Shown here: in pieces, positions 41,466 through 51,124 of the stretch
Layout of the letters: every line of letters starts with the position of its first letter
Numbering within the stretch: the stretch's first letter is position 1
NCBI GenBank assembly: GCA_903831255.1
Contig: CAIKWZ010000043.1
Coordinates: 157,116-221,115, forward strand
Length of the DNA: 64,000 nt
Direction of reading: 5' to 3'
Origin: an uncultured Alphaproteobacteria bacterium
GTDB lineage: Bacteria > Pseudomonadota > Alphaproteobacteria > Caulobacterales > Hyphomonadaceae
Translations under genes and position numbers: made by a program
Notes under the pieces: model-generated
Databases searched by the model: none
Seen by the model: only the letters and a program-made list of their open reading frames with translations
What the model was told of the DNA's origin: nothing

Positions 41466-41845
41466 CCGCCGTCCTGCTTGATACGCATGCATGGACCTGG
41501 AGTTTGTCCTCGGACAGCCGGCTATCATCCGCAGCGCTGGCCGAGATTGCGGGCGCCGAGGTGGTCCTGGTCAGCCCGATTAGTTTCTTCGAAATCTCCC
41601 AGAAGGTCAGGCTCGGCAAATGGCCTGAGATGGTTCCCTTTGTCGGGCGCTTGGACGCGATCCTGTCGGAACAGGGTGGCGTGCCTGCGGCCTTCACGCC
41701 CGAGATTTGCTTGCGGGCGGGCATGATCGACTGGGATCATCGCGACCCCTTCGACCGACTGATCCTGGCCACCGCGCAACTCATGAACGTCTCCCTGATC
41801 TCCGCCGATACAGTCTTCGATGGTCGCGTCACGCGAATTTGGTGA
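41462..41845 (+). CDS. PIN-domain toxin (VapC-like ribonuclease)
   Basis: The 127-residue protein has the PIN acidic set: Asp7 (LLDTHAW), Glu44 (FEISQKV), Asp95/98 (HRDPFDRLILATA) and Asp116 (SADTVFDG). These coordinate Mg2+ for RNA cleavage. The pattern LLDTHAWLW and FxISxKxRLG is typical of PIN proteins paired with Phd-type antitoxins. The gene appears intact. It sits in an island of decayed genes, as is common for these stability modules. Confidence 0.94.
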   Translation: MTAVLLDTHAWTWSLSSDSRLSSAALAEIAGAEVVLVSPISFFEISQKVRLGKWPEMVPFVGRLDAILSEQGGVPAAFTPEICLRAGMIDWDHRDPFDRLILATAQLMNVSLISADTVFDGRVTRIW

Positions 41846-42325
41846 GTCGCCGGCGGGGCCCTGACGACAGATCCTCGTCTCCGTCAGGAGCCGCGCGCCC
41901 GTTTGGGCGCGTCCCGCAACGGCTGACCCCGTTCTCAACCCCGTTCCGGCCCCCGGGACACACCTGGAGGTGCAGGCGATTGCCACACGGTTTCGCGGCC
42001 AGCCTTCCGAGCCTCGGCCGCCGACACCCCACTGGAAAGTATATGCCGCTTCGATAAATCGACCCACATCGAGGAGCCGTTCCAGACTGTCGCCGGGGCG
42101 AATGGCTTTATCGGCGATTGAGATGATGCGGGCGTCGATGGCCAGCAGCACGTGGCGATCGTGACTATGATCGCGCGCGAATGAGAGCGGGGCGATCGGG
42201 TCAAGAACTCGGGCGGCGTCCGTAAGGGACGGGTCGCCGGGCGCGGAAAAGGCAGGAGCGGCGGCTAACGGGGGATGACCGCTTATCTGGGTACAGATCG
42301 TCCGGTGTATCTGCTCACGCTACTG
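41846..42325. other. Gap after VapC with coding-like minus-strand debris
   Basis: On the minus strand (about 42270 to 41985) one frame reads SLTDAARVLDPIAPLSFARD, then RHVLLAIDARIISIADKAIR and PGDSLERLLDVGRFIEAAYT, with ordinary codon use but no start codon or ribosome site that I can defend. It is probably a gene fragment, of unrecognised family. The remainder of the region shows nothing. Confidence 0.35.
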
Positions 42326-42358
42326 AAAAAGGGCGCCCGGTTCAAAGACCGGACGCCC
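42326..42358 (-). terminator. Intrinsic terminator of the S9 peptidase gene
   Basis: On the minus strand, GGGCGTCCGGT pairs with ACCGGGCGCCC (10 of 11 bp) around CTTTGA, followed directly by TTTTT (42330-42326). It lies 35 bases after the stop of the S9 gene, an ideal intrinsic terminator. Confidence 0.85.
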
Positions 42359-42392
42359 GTTGTTTCAGAGATTGTAACGTCGGTCAGACGTT

Positions 42393-44411
42393 TCAGAGCT
42401 GGCAGTCGTTCTTGAGGAAGGTTTCGATCGCCGCCAGCGAGTCCCGATGGTTTTCAGGGGTCCACTTGTCGAGCTGGTGGCCCATGTCCTTGAGGACGAC
42501 GAGTTTCGACTTGCCGGTCCCCTTGACCGCATTGTGGAAGTCCGTGGCGTGGAAGAGCGGGACGCGAACATCCCGATCGCCGTGATAAATCAGGATCGGC
42601 ATGGCGAGCTTGTCCGTATTCTGCATGGGGTCCATGCCCTTCACGGTCCGTCCCTGAAAACCCCGCTGGAGGCGGCTTTCACCCCAGTTATTGCCAATGC
42701 GCGTCAGGTTGGAGACACCCGCCCCGGCGATCGCGCACTTGAAGGGACCATTGGGGCGCACGGCGGCAGCGAAGGCGGCGAACCCGCCATAGGAATAGCC
42801 GAAGATGGCTACCCGGCCGCGCGCGGCGTACCCTTCGCGGATCATCCATTCCGCTCCGTCATCCTTGTCATCCTGCATTTTCTGGCCCCATTCCGCATCG
42901 CCAGCGGTCCAGAGCGTATGGCCCCAGCCGGTGCTTCCGCGGTACTGAGGCTGAAGGACTGCATAGCCGCGGGTGGCGAGGAACTGGGTCCACCCGGTCG
43001 AGTCCCAACCCACGAAGTCGCGGGCCCAGGGGCCGCCATGCGGGAGGACGATGGCGGGCGGGGCCGGGTCACCCTTCTTGAAGTTCGGCGGCAGGGTCAG
43101 GAAGCCGGGAATTTTCAACCCGTCTCGGGCCTCATAGTAGACAAGCGTACGATCGCCCAGCGAAGCGGGTTTGACCGTCGGGCGTTCGCCGCCGATCCCC
43201 AGAACCTTGCTCTTGTTGAGCAGCAGGTAATAGGAGGGGGCGTTCCGCGGACCCTCCGCCGAAAACAGGATCTTGGAGAGGTCCTGCGTCATGTCGACAA
43301 GGGTTACGGTCTGACCCTTGAAGGTCGCATTGAGGCCGTCCTGGATCGATTTCATCTCAGGATCGATCCAGTAGGTCTCAGAGTCGCCGGCCAGGTAGCG
43401 GAAGCCGAGCAGCTGCCCGAAATTAGAGGCCCGGCGGCTCAGGACAACGCCTGACGCGTCGAAGTCCGCATGTTTGAAAAGCGGCTCCTTGTCGAAGGAG
43501 TCCGTTTTGGAGTCGTAGAGATAGACCTCAACCTTGTCTGCGAACTTATCCGTCAGGACGTAATACTTGCCTGTGCTCTCGTCATAACCGGCGATGTCGA
43601 CAGTCCGACGATCCTTGGAATCGACTGTCAGCGGCGCTTCGAGGTCGAAGTCCTTGGTGTCAGGATTTAGGATAAGGGTCTGAAACTCATACTCATTATT
43701 CCCCACCGGCTCGACTTTCGAGCGTGTCCGGATCGTTCCGTCCCGCGGATCGAGAAGCCCGATCCCTGACGAGCCGCTCTCCCGGAAAAGGAATTCCGTT
43801 TTGCCGGTCTTGAGGTTGACCTTCGAGTAGCGGGCCTGCAGCGTCGCGGCGTCCGTCTGCACCAGGATCACGTTTTCCGGATCGAGCGGCAGGTCGACGA
43901 TACCCGGCGAAGAGCCAATTTCGAGGCAGCGCTGGGTTTCATCGCTGACCCCGACCGCGCGACCGCTCGAGAAGGGGTCATCGAACTTCTGGATCGAGTT
44001 GTCCGTGAGGTAGAATTTGTAGAGATAGGTCTTGGTGGCCCCGGTCACCTTACCTTCGCCGCACCCGTTGAGGTTGCCTGTCCAGGCCTGGCTGGCGATG
44101 GCGATCACCTTGCCGGCCTTGAGAGCGCTGGCCTGAATAAAGCCCATCTTGTTATTGCCGGGGGTGATGCTGGTCACCGCCAGCGGCTTGGTTCCATCGA
44201 CGCCGGCGATATTCCAGGTGGCGAGGGCCCGGGCGTCCGGATTTCTCGGATCGGCGACGATCCCGATGAGGGTGTCTCCCTCCGCGGACATGGAGACCCC
44301 GGAAACCGCCGGAATGCGAGCCACATCTTCAATATTCAGCGCCTGTCCAAACGCTGGGGCGGACCCCAGCAGAGCGAGCGACGCACTAAGTCCAAGCCAT
44401 CTCGACAACAC
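42393..44411 (-). CDS. S9 family prolyl oligopeptidase-like peptidase, secreted
   Basis: The 672-residue protein starts at GTG 44411 with AGGGG about 9 bases upstream and carries a signal peptide (LSRWLGLSASLALLGSAPAF). An N-terminal beta-propeller-like half is followed by the hydrolase with HGGPWARDF (oxyanion), Ser in GYSYGGFAAF (about 534), Asp in HGDRDVRVP (about 620) and His in DMGHQ (about 650). This is the S9C-like acylaminoacyl-peptidase group. It is divergent from a TonB receptor gene, suggesting breakdown of the imported peptides. Confidence 0.92.
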   Translation of the reverse strand: MLSRWLGLSASLALLGSAPAFGQALNIEDVARIPAVSGVSMSAEGDTLIGIVADPRNPDARALATWNIAGVDGTKPLAVTSITPGNNKMGFIQASALKAGKVIAIASQAWTGNLNGCGEGKVTGATKTYLYKFYLTDNSIQKFDDPFSSGRAVGVSDETQRCLEIGSSPGIVDLPLDPENVILVQTDAATLQARYSKVNLKTGKTEFLFRESGSSGIGLLDPRDGTIRTRSKVEPVGNNEYEFQTLILNPDTKDFDLEAPLTVDSKDRRTVDIAGYDESTGKYYVLTDKFADKVEVYLYDSKTDSFDKEPLFKHADFDASGVVLSRRASNFGQLLGFRYLAGDSETYWIDPEMKSIQDGLNATFKGQTVTLVDMTQDLSKILFSAEGPRNAPSYYLLLNKSKVLGIGGERPTVKPASLGDRTLVYYEARDGLKIPGFLTLPPNFKKGDPAPPAIVLPHGGPWARDFVGWDSTGWTQFLATRGYAVLQPQYRGSTGWGHTLWTAGDAEWGQKMQDDKDDGAEWMIREGYAARGRVAIFGYSYGGFAAFAAAVRPNGPFKCAIAGAGVSNLTRIGNNWGESRLQRGFQGRTVKGMDPMQNTDKLAMPILIYHGDRDVRVPLFHATDFHNAVKGTGKSKLVVLKDMGHQLDKWTPENHRDSLAAIETFLKNDCQL

Positions 44412-44696
44412 GCGGGCGACCCCTGAATTTGGTGGCGGATCGGATCGATCCGGAAAAGAAAATGGAGCCTTCGGCGTGACGGCGCAAGATCCTGCGCGCA
44501 GGGAGTTCGGTCAGGGTAAAAAAAACCCTCACTGACGCAGATCAATTGTAGCTAAAAAGTCACAGCCTTTTCGTAAATGCGGCGGGAAGCGGGCCCGACG
44601 AAGGCAATAAGATTGCAGCCCCGAACGCCCTTATGCCAAAGGAGGGAATCGCCCGTGAAAGATCGGGCGTCCGTTGAATTCGGTTAACTGGGGTTC
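44412..44696. promoter_or_regulatory. Divergent promoter region of the S9 peptidase and TonB-receptor genes
   Basis: The 285-base gap holds both promoters. Two small inverted repeats lie in it: GCGCA/TGCGC (44482-44497) and GCCCG/CGGGC (44651-44668). The latter is close to the receptor start and may shape its 5' leader. No gene is visible. Confidence 0.4.
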
Positions 44697-47648
44697 ATGA
44701 TGACAAATAACAGCGCGATGCTGCGCAGGTTCTTCCGTGGTGGCGCGGCGATCGGCGCCCTGTCTCTGGCGATGGGTGCGGCGACCGCCCAGACCCCTCC
44801 GGCCGCTGCGCCGGACGCTCCGGCGCCGGTGGAAACCACCAAGCCGGCAGAAGCGGCTCCGGCCTCGGGCGAGAAGGTCGTGATCACGGGATCGCGCATC
44901 GCCAAGGACGTTTATACATCGTCGGCTCCGATCACGGTGATCACCGCTGAAAGCGCCCAGCTCGAAGGTCTCGTGGATACGGCTGAAATCCTTCAGGGCT
45001 CCTCGATCGCGAACGGTTCGGTTCAGATCAACAACCAGTTCGGCGGCTTCGTTGTCGAAGGCGGCGTCGGGATTAACTCCGTCTCGCTCCGCGGCCTCGG
45101 CGCGCAGCGCAGCCTTGTCCTTCTGAACGGCCAGCGTCCTGGTCCTTCGGGAACCCGCGGTCAGGTCGGCGCCTTCGACCTGAACGTTATCCCGGATTCG
45201 ATCATCAGCCGCGTCGAGATCCTGAAGGACGGCGCGTCCTCGATCTACGGTTCGGACGCCGTCGCAGGCGTGGCCAACGTCATCACGCGCTCCTCGATCG
45301 CCAAGCCTGAGCTGACCATGCAGGTCAACCGTCCCGAAGAGCAGGGAGGCGCAGCCTTCTCGCTGAACGGCGGCATCGGCTTCGATTTCGACTGGGGCGG
45401 CACTCTGATGGTGGCGGCTGAGTATGAAAAGCGTGATCGCCTCACCAATGGCGATCGCAGCTGGTCGCGTTGCGCCCAGGATCTGGTCTTCGATCCGGCC
45501 ACGGGCCAGCGCCTCGACCGTATCGACCGCTCGGTTCTCGCCAATACGAGCCTCGGCGGATGCAACTCGACCAACGTCTATTTCAATACGATCCTTGCCA
45601 GCAACGGTCAGCGCTATGTGCCCTCGCCGGATGGAATTACGTCCGGTCCGTTCGCTGGCTATCGTCCCCGTGCGAACAGAACCTTCGCAAACTCGCCGAC
45701 CGGCTTTGCGTACTTCGAAGATGTGTTGAACTCTGAGAAGTATCTTGACGCCGACGTGCTCTCCGGGGTCCAGCGGGCGAGCGTTTACGGCAAGTACGAC
45801 ATGGATGTGCTCGGCATGCAGTGGACGACCGAAGGTCTGTTCACCCGCCGCGAGACAGAGAGCCGCGAAATTCGTCAGTTCTTCCCCTTCGTCGGCGGAG
45901 CTGCCTACTATGACGTGCCGGGCTCCTTCACGTCTCCATTGGGGGCCTTCTCCTGGACGCAGCCGGTCACCGTCTGGCCGCTCAACACCGATGTGAACGT
46001 TGATTACTACTACATCAATTCCAAGCTGAAGGGCGACTTCGGCGACACCGGCATCCTCTCGACCTGGACCTGGGAAGCGAACGCCTCCTACACCCAGTCG
46101 GAAGGTGAATACATTCAGAACAACATTCTGAACGAGTATGCGGGCGACGCGAACTATCCGCGTGCGAACGGCCTCTATTACGGCCCGACCTACAACCCCT
46201 TCTCGGCTGACTTCCTCTCGGGCAACTATTCGTCCGATGTGTATAACCTTCTGACCTCTATCGACCGCGGAACGACCTCCTACACGCAGTCCGTGGTGAG
46301 CGCTGTGGCGACCGGCGACATCTTCTCGCTGCCCGCAGGCGACGTCGGTCTCGCAGTCGGCGCGGAATATCGCGCGTTCGAGATTGACGATACGCCCAGC
46401 CTCAACGCTCAGCAGCGTAAGCTCTGGGGTATCTCATCGGCTCTGCCGACGCGCGGCGAGGACAATGTGTCCGAAGCCTTCGTCGAATTGGACGTGCCGC
46501 TGCTCAAGGGCGTGCCCTTCATCGAAGAGCTCACCTTCAACGGCTCGGCCCGGGCTTTCGATTACGACAGCTACGGCTCCGACAGCGTCTGGAAGGCCGG
46601 TCTGAACTGGCAGGTCACGCCTTCGATCCGCGTCCGCGGAACGAAGGGGACGTCCTACCGCGCTCCGGCTCTTTATGAGCTGTATCTGGGCAACCAGACC
46701 TCGTTCGCAGCTCAGACCAGCATCGATCCCTGCAGTGACTGGGGCAACAGCACGAACACCAACCTCCGCACGAACTGTGCGGCGGCGGGCGTGCCGAGCA
46801 CCTACATCGCAGCCGGTTCGTCGGCGGAAGTCGTCACGGGCGGCGGCAAAGGAGTTCTCTCCGCGGAAACTTCCGAAGCTTCGACCCTTGGCTTTATCTT
46901 CACGCCGTCCTTCATCAACCTCAGCGTGGCGATCGATTATTTCGACATCACCATCTTCGATCAGGTGGCCCAGCTCGGCGCTGGATCGATCGTTTCCGGT
47001 TGCTATGCGGCCCCGGTCTATCCGAACGCCTTCTGTGATCTGCTGACGCGTGCGCCGGCTTCGAGCGCCCGGGCCAACCAGATCCTCACGGTCAACGACA
47101 GCTATGTGAACGTGAACCAGCAGGCGACACACGGTATCGACATCGCGGTTCGCTATGAGCACGAGTTCGATTTCGGCAACCTTGTGGTCGATGTTAACGC
47201 CACCAACACTCAGGAAGACGTGAACCGTCTGTTCGCGCCGACCCGCGTGTCCGGCTTCAACACCAACGACTTCAACGGGTCGATCGGCGATCCGGAGTGG
47301 ACGGGCGACGCTCAGTTCTCGCTGCGTCGTGGCGACATGACCTACTCCTGGTTCGTCGACTATGTCGGCGAGACCGATAACTCGGTCTTCTACGCTGAGA
47401 CCGTGGCTTATCAGGGGCGGACCGCTCGTCGTCTTCTGCGCACCGAGCAGTACTTCACCCACGACCTCTCGGTTCGCTGGAGGGGAGACAATGTCACCGT
47501 CACCGGCGGCGTGGCCAACGTCTTCAACGCTCAGCCTCCGATCATCTCGGCAAACGTGGGCAGCCGTCTCGGAAACGCCCCGATCTATGGAACGCAGTAC
47601 GACCTTCTCGGTCGGACCATGTTCCTCCGTGTCGGAACGCAGTTCTGA
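44697..47648 (+). CDS. Large TonB-dependent receptor (probable oligopeptide or complex-carbohydrate uptake)
   Basis: The 983-residue protein has a signal peptide (about 1-31, GALSLAMGAATAQ), an Ala/Pro-rich region with a TonB-box-like EKVVITGSRI (about 59-70), a plug domain (QFGGFVVEGGVGINSVSLRG, LGAQRSLVLLNGQRPGPSGT, VEILKDGASSIYGSDAVAGV) and a barrel that ends LRVGTQF. The RSLVLLNGQR and GSDAVAGV motifs define the Caulobacter/sphingomonad type. It imports a large substrate with TonB energy. The divergent S9 peptidase hints at peptides. A strong terminator follows. Confidence 0.95.
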   Translation: MMTNNSAMLRRFFRGGAAIGALSLAMGAATAQTPPAAAPDAPAPVETTKPAEAAPASGEKVVITGSRIAKDVYTSSAPITVITAESAQLEGLVDTAEILQGSSIANGSVQINNQFGGFVVEGGVGINSVSLRGLGAQRSLVLLNGQRPGPSGTRGQVGAFDLNVIPDSIISRVEILKDGASSIYGSDAVAGVANVITRSSIAKPELTMQVNRPEEQGGAAFSLNGGIGFDFDWGGTLMVAAEYEKRDRLTNGDRSWSRCAQDLVFDPATGQRLDRIDRSVLANTSLGGCNSTNVYFNTILASNGQRYVPSPDGITSGPFAGYRPRANRTFANSPTGFAYFEDVLNSEKYLDADVLSGVQRASVYGKYDMDVLGMQWTTEGLFTRRETESREIRQFFPFVGGAAYYDVPGSFTSPLGAFSWTQPVTVWPLNTDVNVDYYYINSKLKGDFGDTGILSTWTWEANASYTQSEGEYIQNNILNEYAGDANYPRANGLYYGPTYNPFSADFLSGNYSSDVYNLLTSIDRGTTSYTQSVVSAVATGDIFSLPAGDVGLAVGAEYRAFEIDDTPSLNAQQRKLWGISSALPTRGEDNVSEAFVELDVPLLKGVPFIEELTFNGSARAFDYDSYGSDSVWKAGLNWQVTPSIRVRGTKGTSYRAPALYELYLGNQTSFAAQTSIDPCSDWGNSTNTNLRTNCAAAGVPSTYIAAGSSAEVVTGGGKGVLSAETSEASTLGFIFTPSFINLSVAIDYFDITIFDQVAQLGAGSIVSGCYAAPVYPNAFCDLLTRAPASSARANQILTVNDSYVNVNQQATHGIDIAVRYEHEFDFGNLVVDVNATNTQEDVNRLFAPTRVSGFNTNDFNGSIGDPEWTGDAQFSLRRGDMTYSWFVDYVGETDNSVFYAETVAYQGRTARRLLRTEQYFTHDLSVRWRGDNVTVTGGVANVFNAQPPIISANVGSRLGNAPIYGTQYDLLGRTMFLRVGTQF

Positions 47649-47674
47649 TCTGAGAGATATCGTCTCAGGACGGG

Positions 47675-47705
47675 AAAGGCCGCGCGACAGCGCGGCCTTT
47701 CTTTT
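47675..47705 (+). terminator. Intrinsic terminator of the TonB-receptor gene
   Basis: AAAGGCCGCGC (47675-47685) and GCGCGGCCTTT (47690-47700) form a perfect 11-bp stem with GACA loop, followed by CTTTTT. It lies 26 bases after the receptor stop. A nearby TGAGA/TCTCA repeat (47651-47667) precedes it. Confidence 0.92.
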
Positions 47706-47897
47706 TGGGGCGCACTATTTTAGGCGCTCTGGGCATCTCGTGCGCGCGCCACTGGTCGCGCGGCGCCTCGCCCTCAGACAAGATGAGGGGGCCTTAGGGA
47801 CTCGAAGGATCCCTCCCATGGTGGCGACTGCCTTGGGCAGAGGGTTAAGGCCCTTGCCGGTTCACTTGGGATCGCGGCGCCCCCCTGGGGCCCGAGC

Positions 47898-49472
47898 TCA
47901 GATACGGCGTGTTCGGCCCGCCCAATAGGGCTCACGCACCAGCTGCCGGAGCACCTTGCCTGCCGCCGAGCGCGGGAGCGTCTCAACAAAATCGACCGTT
48001 CGGGGGCGCTGAAAGCCAGGAAGGGCATCGCGGGCGAAGGCAAGGATGGAAGCCGCCGTGGTTTCATCCGGCGAATACCCTGACTTCAGCTCAACCACGG
48101 CCTTGATCTCTTCCCCCCAGTCTTCGTTCGGCACTCCGATTACCGCCGCGTCCGCCACAGCTGGGTGTCTGATGATCACTTCGTCGATCTCAACCGGATA
48201 GATGTTGACCCCGCCTGAGATGATGAGCTCAGCGGTGCGACCGGTCAGGAAGAGAAAGCCCTGCTCGTCGAAGCGACCCATGTCGCCAAGCGTGTACCAG
48301 TCTCCCCGATAGGCGTTTGAGGTCTTGGCCTCGTCTTTATAGTACTCGAAGCGACCTGTGGCCGGCGCCTTCATGTAGACGGCGCCTTCGGTTCCGGGCG
48401 GACAGATATCGCCTTCCGGATCAAGCACCCGGACCTCGACGCCTGGAACCGGTCTCCCGACCGATCCGGGTCGCTCCAGCCACTCCGGCGAGGTGATGAA
48501 CACGCCGCCTCCTTCAGTCGCCGAATAGTACTCGTAGAGCACCGGACCAAACCACTCGATCATCTCTCGCTTCACATGAGACGGACACGGCGCGGCGCCG
48601 TGGAGAACCCAGCGCATGGAGGAGAGGTCATAACGAGTCCGCACCGTCGGATCGAGCTGGAGGAGCCGGTGCATCATCGTCGGCACGACATGAGTGTGTG
48701 TGACCGCATGCCTCTCGATGAGGCGAAGGGTCTCCTCCGCATCCCACTTGTCCATAAGGACGCACGCAACGCCCATCTGGATCGGCGTGACGAGATTCAG
48801 ATTAAGCGGGGCCGCGTGATAAAGAGGGCCCGTCACCAGCGCGACATCGCTCTCAGGGCGCCACTGGGCGGTCTGATTGACGGTTGCTGTCAGTTGGGAG
48901 ACGACCGGCCGGGTGGCGCGGTAGACGCCTTTAGGCCGGCCCGTGGTGCCTGAGGTGTAGAGCATGACCGATCCGGGTTCCCCGTCCGCCAGATCGGCTG
49001 GATCCTGTTCGGCGATTCTGGCGTTGAAGTCCTCAAAACCCTCGATCTCGCCGGCAAAGCAGAGGCGCACCCTGAGTTGATCGGCTTCCCGTGACGCCTG
49101 AAGCGCACTGGCCGGGAAGCGCGCGCTCGCCACCAGGGCCCTCGCGTCGCAATTGACGGTCACGTAGGCGACCAGTTCGGGCGACTGATGCCAGTTGACG
49201 GCCGTGAGCCTCAATCCCGCGCGCTGGCAGGCCGCCCAGGTCTCGACGAACTCGGGAGCGTTGTGCGCGAGCAGGGCGACCCCATCGCCTGTCTTCAGGC
49301 CCCGCGCCCGGAACAGGCGTGCCAGCTGATTGGCCCGGGCGTTGAGCTCAGACCAGCTCCGCAGTCCCGAGGTGGTGATCAGCGCGGTCTGATCCGGACG
49401 GTGGCGGGCATGGACAGCGATCGCCATGCCTCGGGCCGACAGCTCTTCGTCGGAGAGGGGAGAGAAGGTCAT
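47898..49472 (-). CDS. AMP-binding acyl-CoA synthetase
   Basis: I start at ATG 49472 (524 residues, MTFSPLSDEELSARGMAIAV); the longer frame to 49538 lacks a ribosome site. ANL superfamily motifs: VMLYTSGTTGRPKGVYRA (A3, about 172-190), EYYSATEGGG (A5, about 300), WYTLGDMGRFDEQGFLFLTG (A7-A8) and LPRSAAGKVLRQLVREPYW (A10). It activates an acid to its acyl-CoA. The substrate is not readable; the neighbouring crotonase suggests a beta-oxidation-like or phenylpropanoid-type route. It is 82 bases downstream of the second ligase gene, same strand. Confidence 0.93.
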   Translation of the reverse strand: MTFSPLSDEELSARGMAIAVHARHRPDQTALITTSGLRSWSELNARANQLARLFRARGLKTGDGVALLAHNAPEFVETWAACQRAGLRLTAVNWHQSPELVAYVTVNCDARALVASARFPASALQASREADQLRVRLCFAGEIEGFEDFNARIAEQDPADLADGEPGSVMLYTSGTTGRPKGVYRATRPVVSQLTATVNQTAQWRPESDVALVTGPLYHAAPLNLNLVTPIQMGVACVLMDKWDAEETLRLIERHAVTHTHVVPTMMHRLLQLDPTVRTRYDLSSMRWVLHGAAPCPSHVKREMIEWFGPVLYEYYSATEGGGVFITSPEWLERPGSVGRPVPGVEVRVLDPEGDICPPGTEGAVYMKAPATGRFEYYKDEAKTSNAYRGDWYTLGDMGRFDEQGFLFLTGRTAELIISGGVNIYPVEIDEVIIRHPAVADAAVIGVPNEDWGEEIKAVVELKSGYSPDETTAASILAFARDALPGFQRPRTVDFVETLPRSAAGKVLRQLVREPYWAGRTRRI

Positions 49473-49554
49473 CAGGTTTTCCAGAACGCGCGAACAGACG
49501 ATGCTCAGACCATAGAGGCGCATCCCGTGGCTCGGCAATGCGTCTGAGCGTCGT

Positions 49555-51108
49555 TCAGCCAGCCTCGGCTTTAAAACCGTCGCGCAGCTCCCGCTTGAGC
49601 ACTTTGCCGATGCTGGAGCGGGGAAGGCTGGAGATGAGCTTCAGATGCGTCAGTCGCTGCATCCGTCCGACGCGGTCATTGAGCCAGGCTTTGAGCGCAT
49701 CAGCCTCGATCGAGGTCCCAGCCCTCAGCACCACGAACGCGGCCGGCGTCTCGCCCCACTCGGCGGATGCGACCCCGACCACCGCGCATTCGGCGACCGC
49801 CTCATGGCGGGCGAGCTCCGCCTCGAGGTCGCTGGGATAGATGTTGAACCCTCCGGAAATGATCATGTCTTTCTTGCGATCGCCGAGAACGAGAAAGCCG
49901 TCCTCGTCAAACCGGCCGATGTCGCCCGTACGAATGAAGCGGTCTCCTTCCGGGTTTCGCCACTCCGCTTCGGCCGTCTTTGCCGGTTGGTTGTGATAGC
50001 CGGTCATCATCGCGCCCGAGCGACCGACGACCTCGCCTGAGCCGCCTGGCGCGACCTCGCGCCCGGTCTCGTCGATGATCCGGATATCATGACCCGGAGC
50101 CGGGCGTCCCACCGTATGAAGTTTGTCGGGATGTTCATGGGCGTAAAGCAGACAGGAGCCGCCGCCTTCCGTCATGCCGAAGATCTCGACGAGGCCGCCG
50201 GGCCAGCGTGCGAGAACGTCGGCCTTCAGGCTCGCCGAAAACGGTGCGCTGGTGCAGGTCTTCATCTGGTAGGACGAGAGGTCGAAACGGTCGAACTCCG
50301 GCGCCGCCATGATGCGGCTGTACTGGACGGGCACCAGCATGGCGTGGGTCGCCCGGTGTTTCTGCGACAGATCCAGAAACTCACGCGCATCGAACTTTCT
50401 CATCAGCACCAGCGTGCCCCCGCGCACGAGTGTTGGAATGAGGCTGACCAGCGTCGTGTTGGAGTAAAGCGGCGTCGAGACCACGGTGACAGAGGACGGT
50501 CCATAGCCCAGACCTTCGGCGCGCCGCACATGCCCCCATCGCATGGAATGCGGCTGGACGATGCCTTTTGGCGTTCCGGTGGTCCCGGATGAATAGATGA
50601 TGTTGAAGGGATCGCCCGGCTGGTTGCCGGGAGGCGTGAAGTCCTGTGCGCCGGAGCGACAGAAGGTTTCGAAGGTCGGCTGACCATCGCCCTCGAGAAA
50701 GATGCGCTCGATCCGCGCATACTCAAGGCGTGTTCCCAGAAAGGACGAGATCGCATCGTCGGTGAACAGGACGCCCGCTCCGCAGTCCGAGATCATGGCG
50801 GCCAGGCTGTCGGCCGTCACCGAGGGCGAGAGCGGGCAGGCCGCAGCGCCCGCCCTCAGCGTTCCCAGGAATGCGATGACATAGGCGTGTGATGTCGGAG
50901 CGCAAATCGCCGCGACGGATCCGGGTCCTATCCCTCTCGAGGACAGGGCGGCGGCGGCGGCGGTAACCGCGATGTCGAGATCGTGGTAGGTGATCCGGGT
51001 CGCCCCGTCGATGATCGCCGCGTGGTCGGGCCGCTCGGCGCTGTGGGCTGAGATCATCTCCGACACCGTTGCGAACGGCCGGGCGAGAAGGTCCGATGTC
51101 GAGGTCAT
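49555..51108 (-). CDS. Second AMP-binding acyl-CoA synthetase
   Basis: I start at ATG 51108 (517 residues, MTSTSDLLARPFATVSEMIS). Motifs: FNIIYSSGTTGTPKGIVQPH (A3), EIFGMTEGGG (A5), FIRTGDIGRFDEDGFLVLGD (A7), KDMIISGGFNIYPSDLEAEL (A8) and LPRSSIGKVLKRELRDGF (A10). It resembles long-chain or cyclohexanecarboxylate-type ligases. It is a distant relative of the neighbour rather than a recent copy. The crotonase gene follows 16 bases upstream in transcription order, so the three are one operon. Confidence 0.94.
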   Translation of the reverse strand: MTSTSDLLARPFATVSEMISAHSAERPDHAAIIDGATRITYHDLDIAVTAAAAALSSRGIGPGSVAAICAPTSHAYVIAFLGTLRAGAAACPLSPSVTADSLAAMISDCGAGVLFTDDAISSFLGTRLEYARIERIFLEGDGQPTFETFCRSGAQDFTPPGNQPGDPFNIIYSSGTTGTPKGIVQPHSMRWGHVRRAEGLGYGPSSVTVVSTPLYSNTTLVSLIPTLVRGGTLVLMRKFDAREFLDLSQKHRATHAMLVPVQYSRIMAAPEFDRFDLSSYQMKTCTSAPFSASLKADVLARWPGGLVEIFGMTEGGGSCLLYAHEHPDKLHTVGRPAPGHDIRIIDETGREVAPGGSGEVVGRSGAMMTGYHNQPAKTAEAEWRNPEGDRFIRTGDIGRFDEDGFLVLGDRKKDMIISGGFNIYPSDLEAELARHEAVAECAVVGVASAEWGETPAAFVVLRAGTSIEADALKAWLNDRVGRMQRLTHLKLISSLPRSSIGKVLKRELRDGFKAEAG

Positions 51109-51124
51109 ACGCGATCCTGGCGGT

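Noticed and set aside
46434..47462. 342-residue minus-strand frame
   Set aside because: Antisense of the TonB receptor barrel; no domain.
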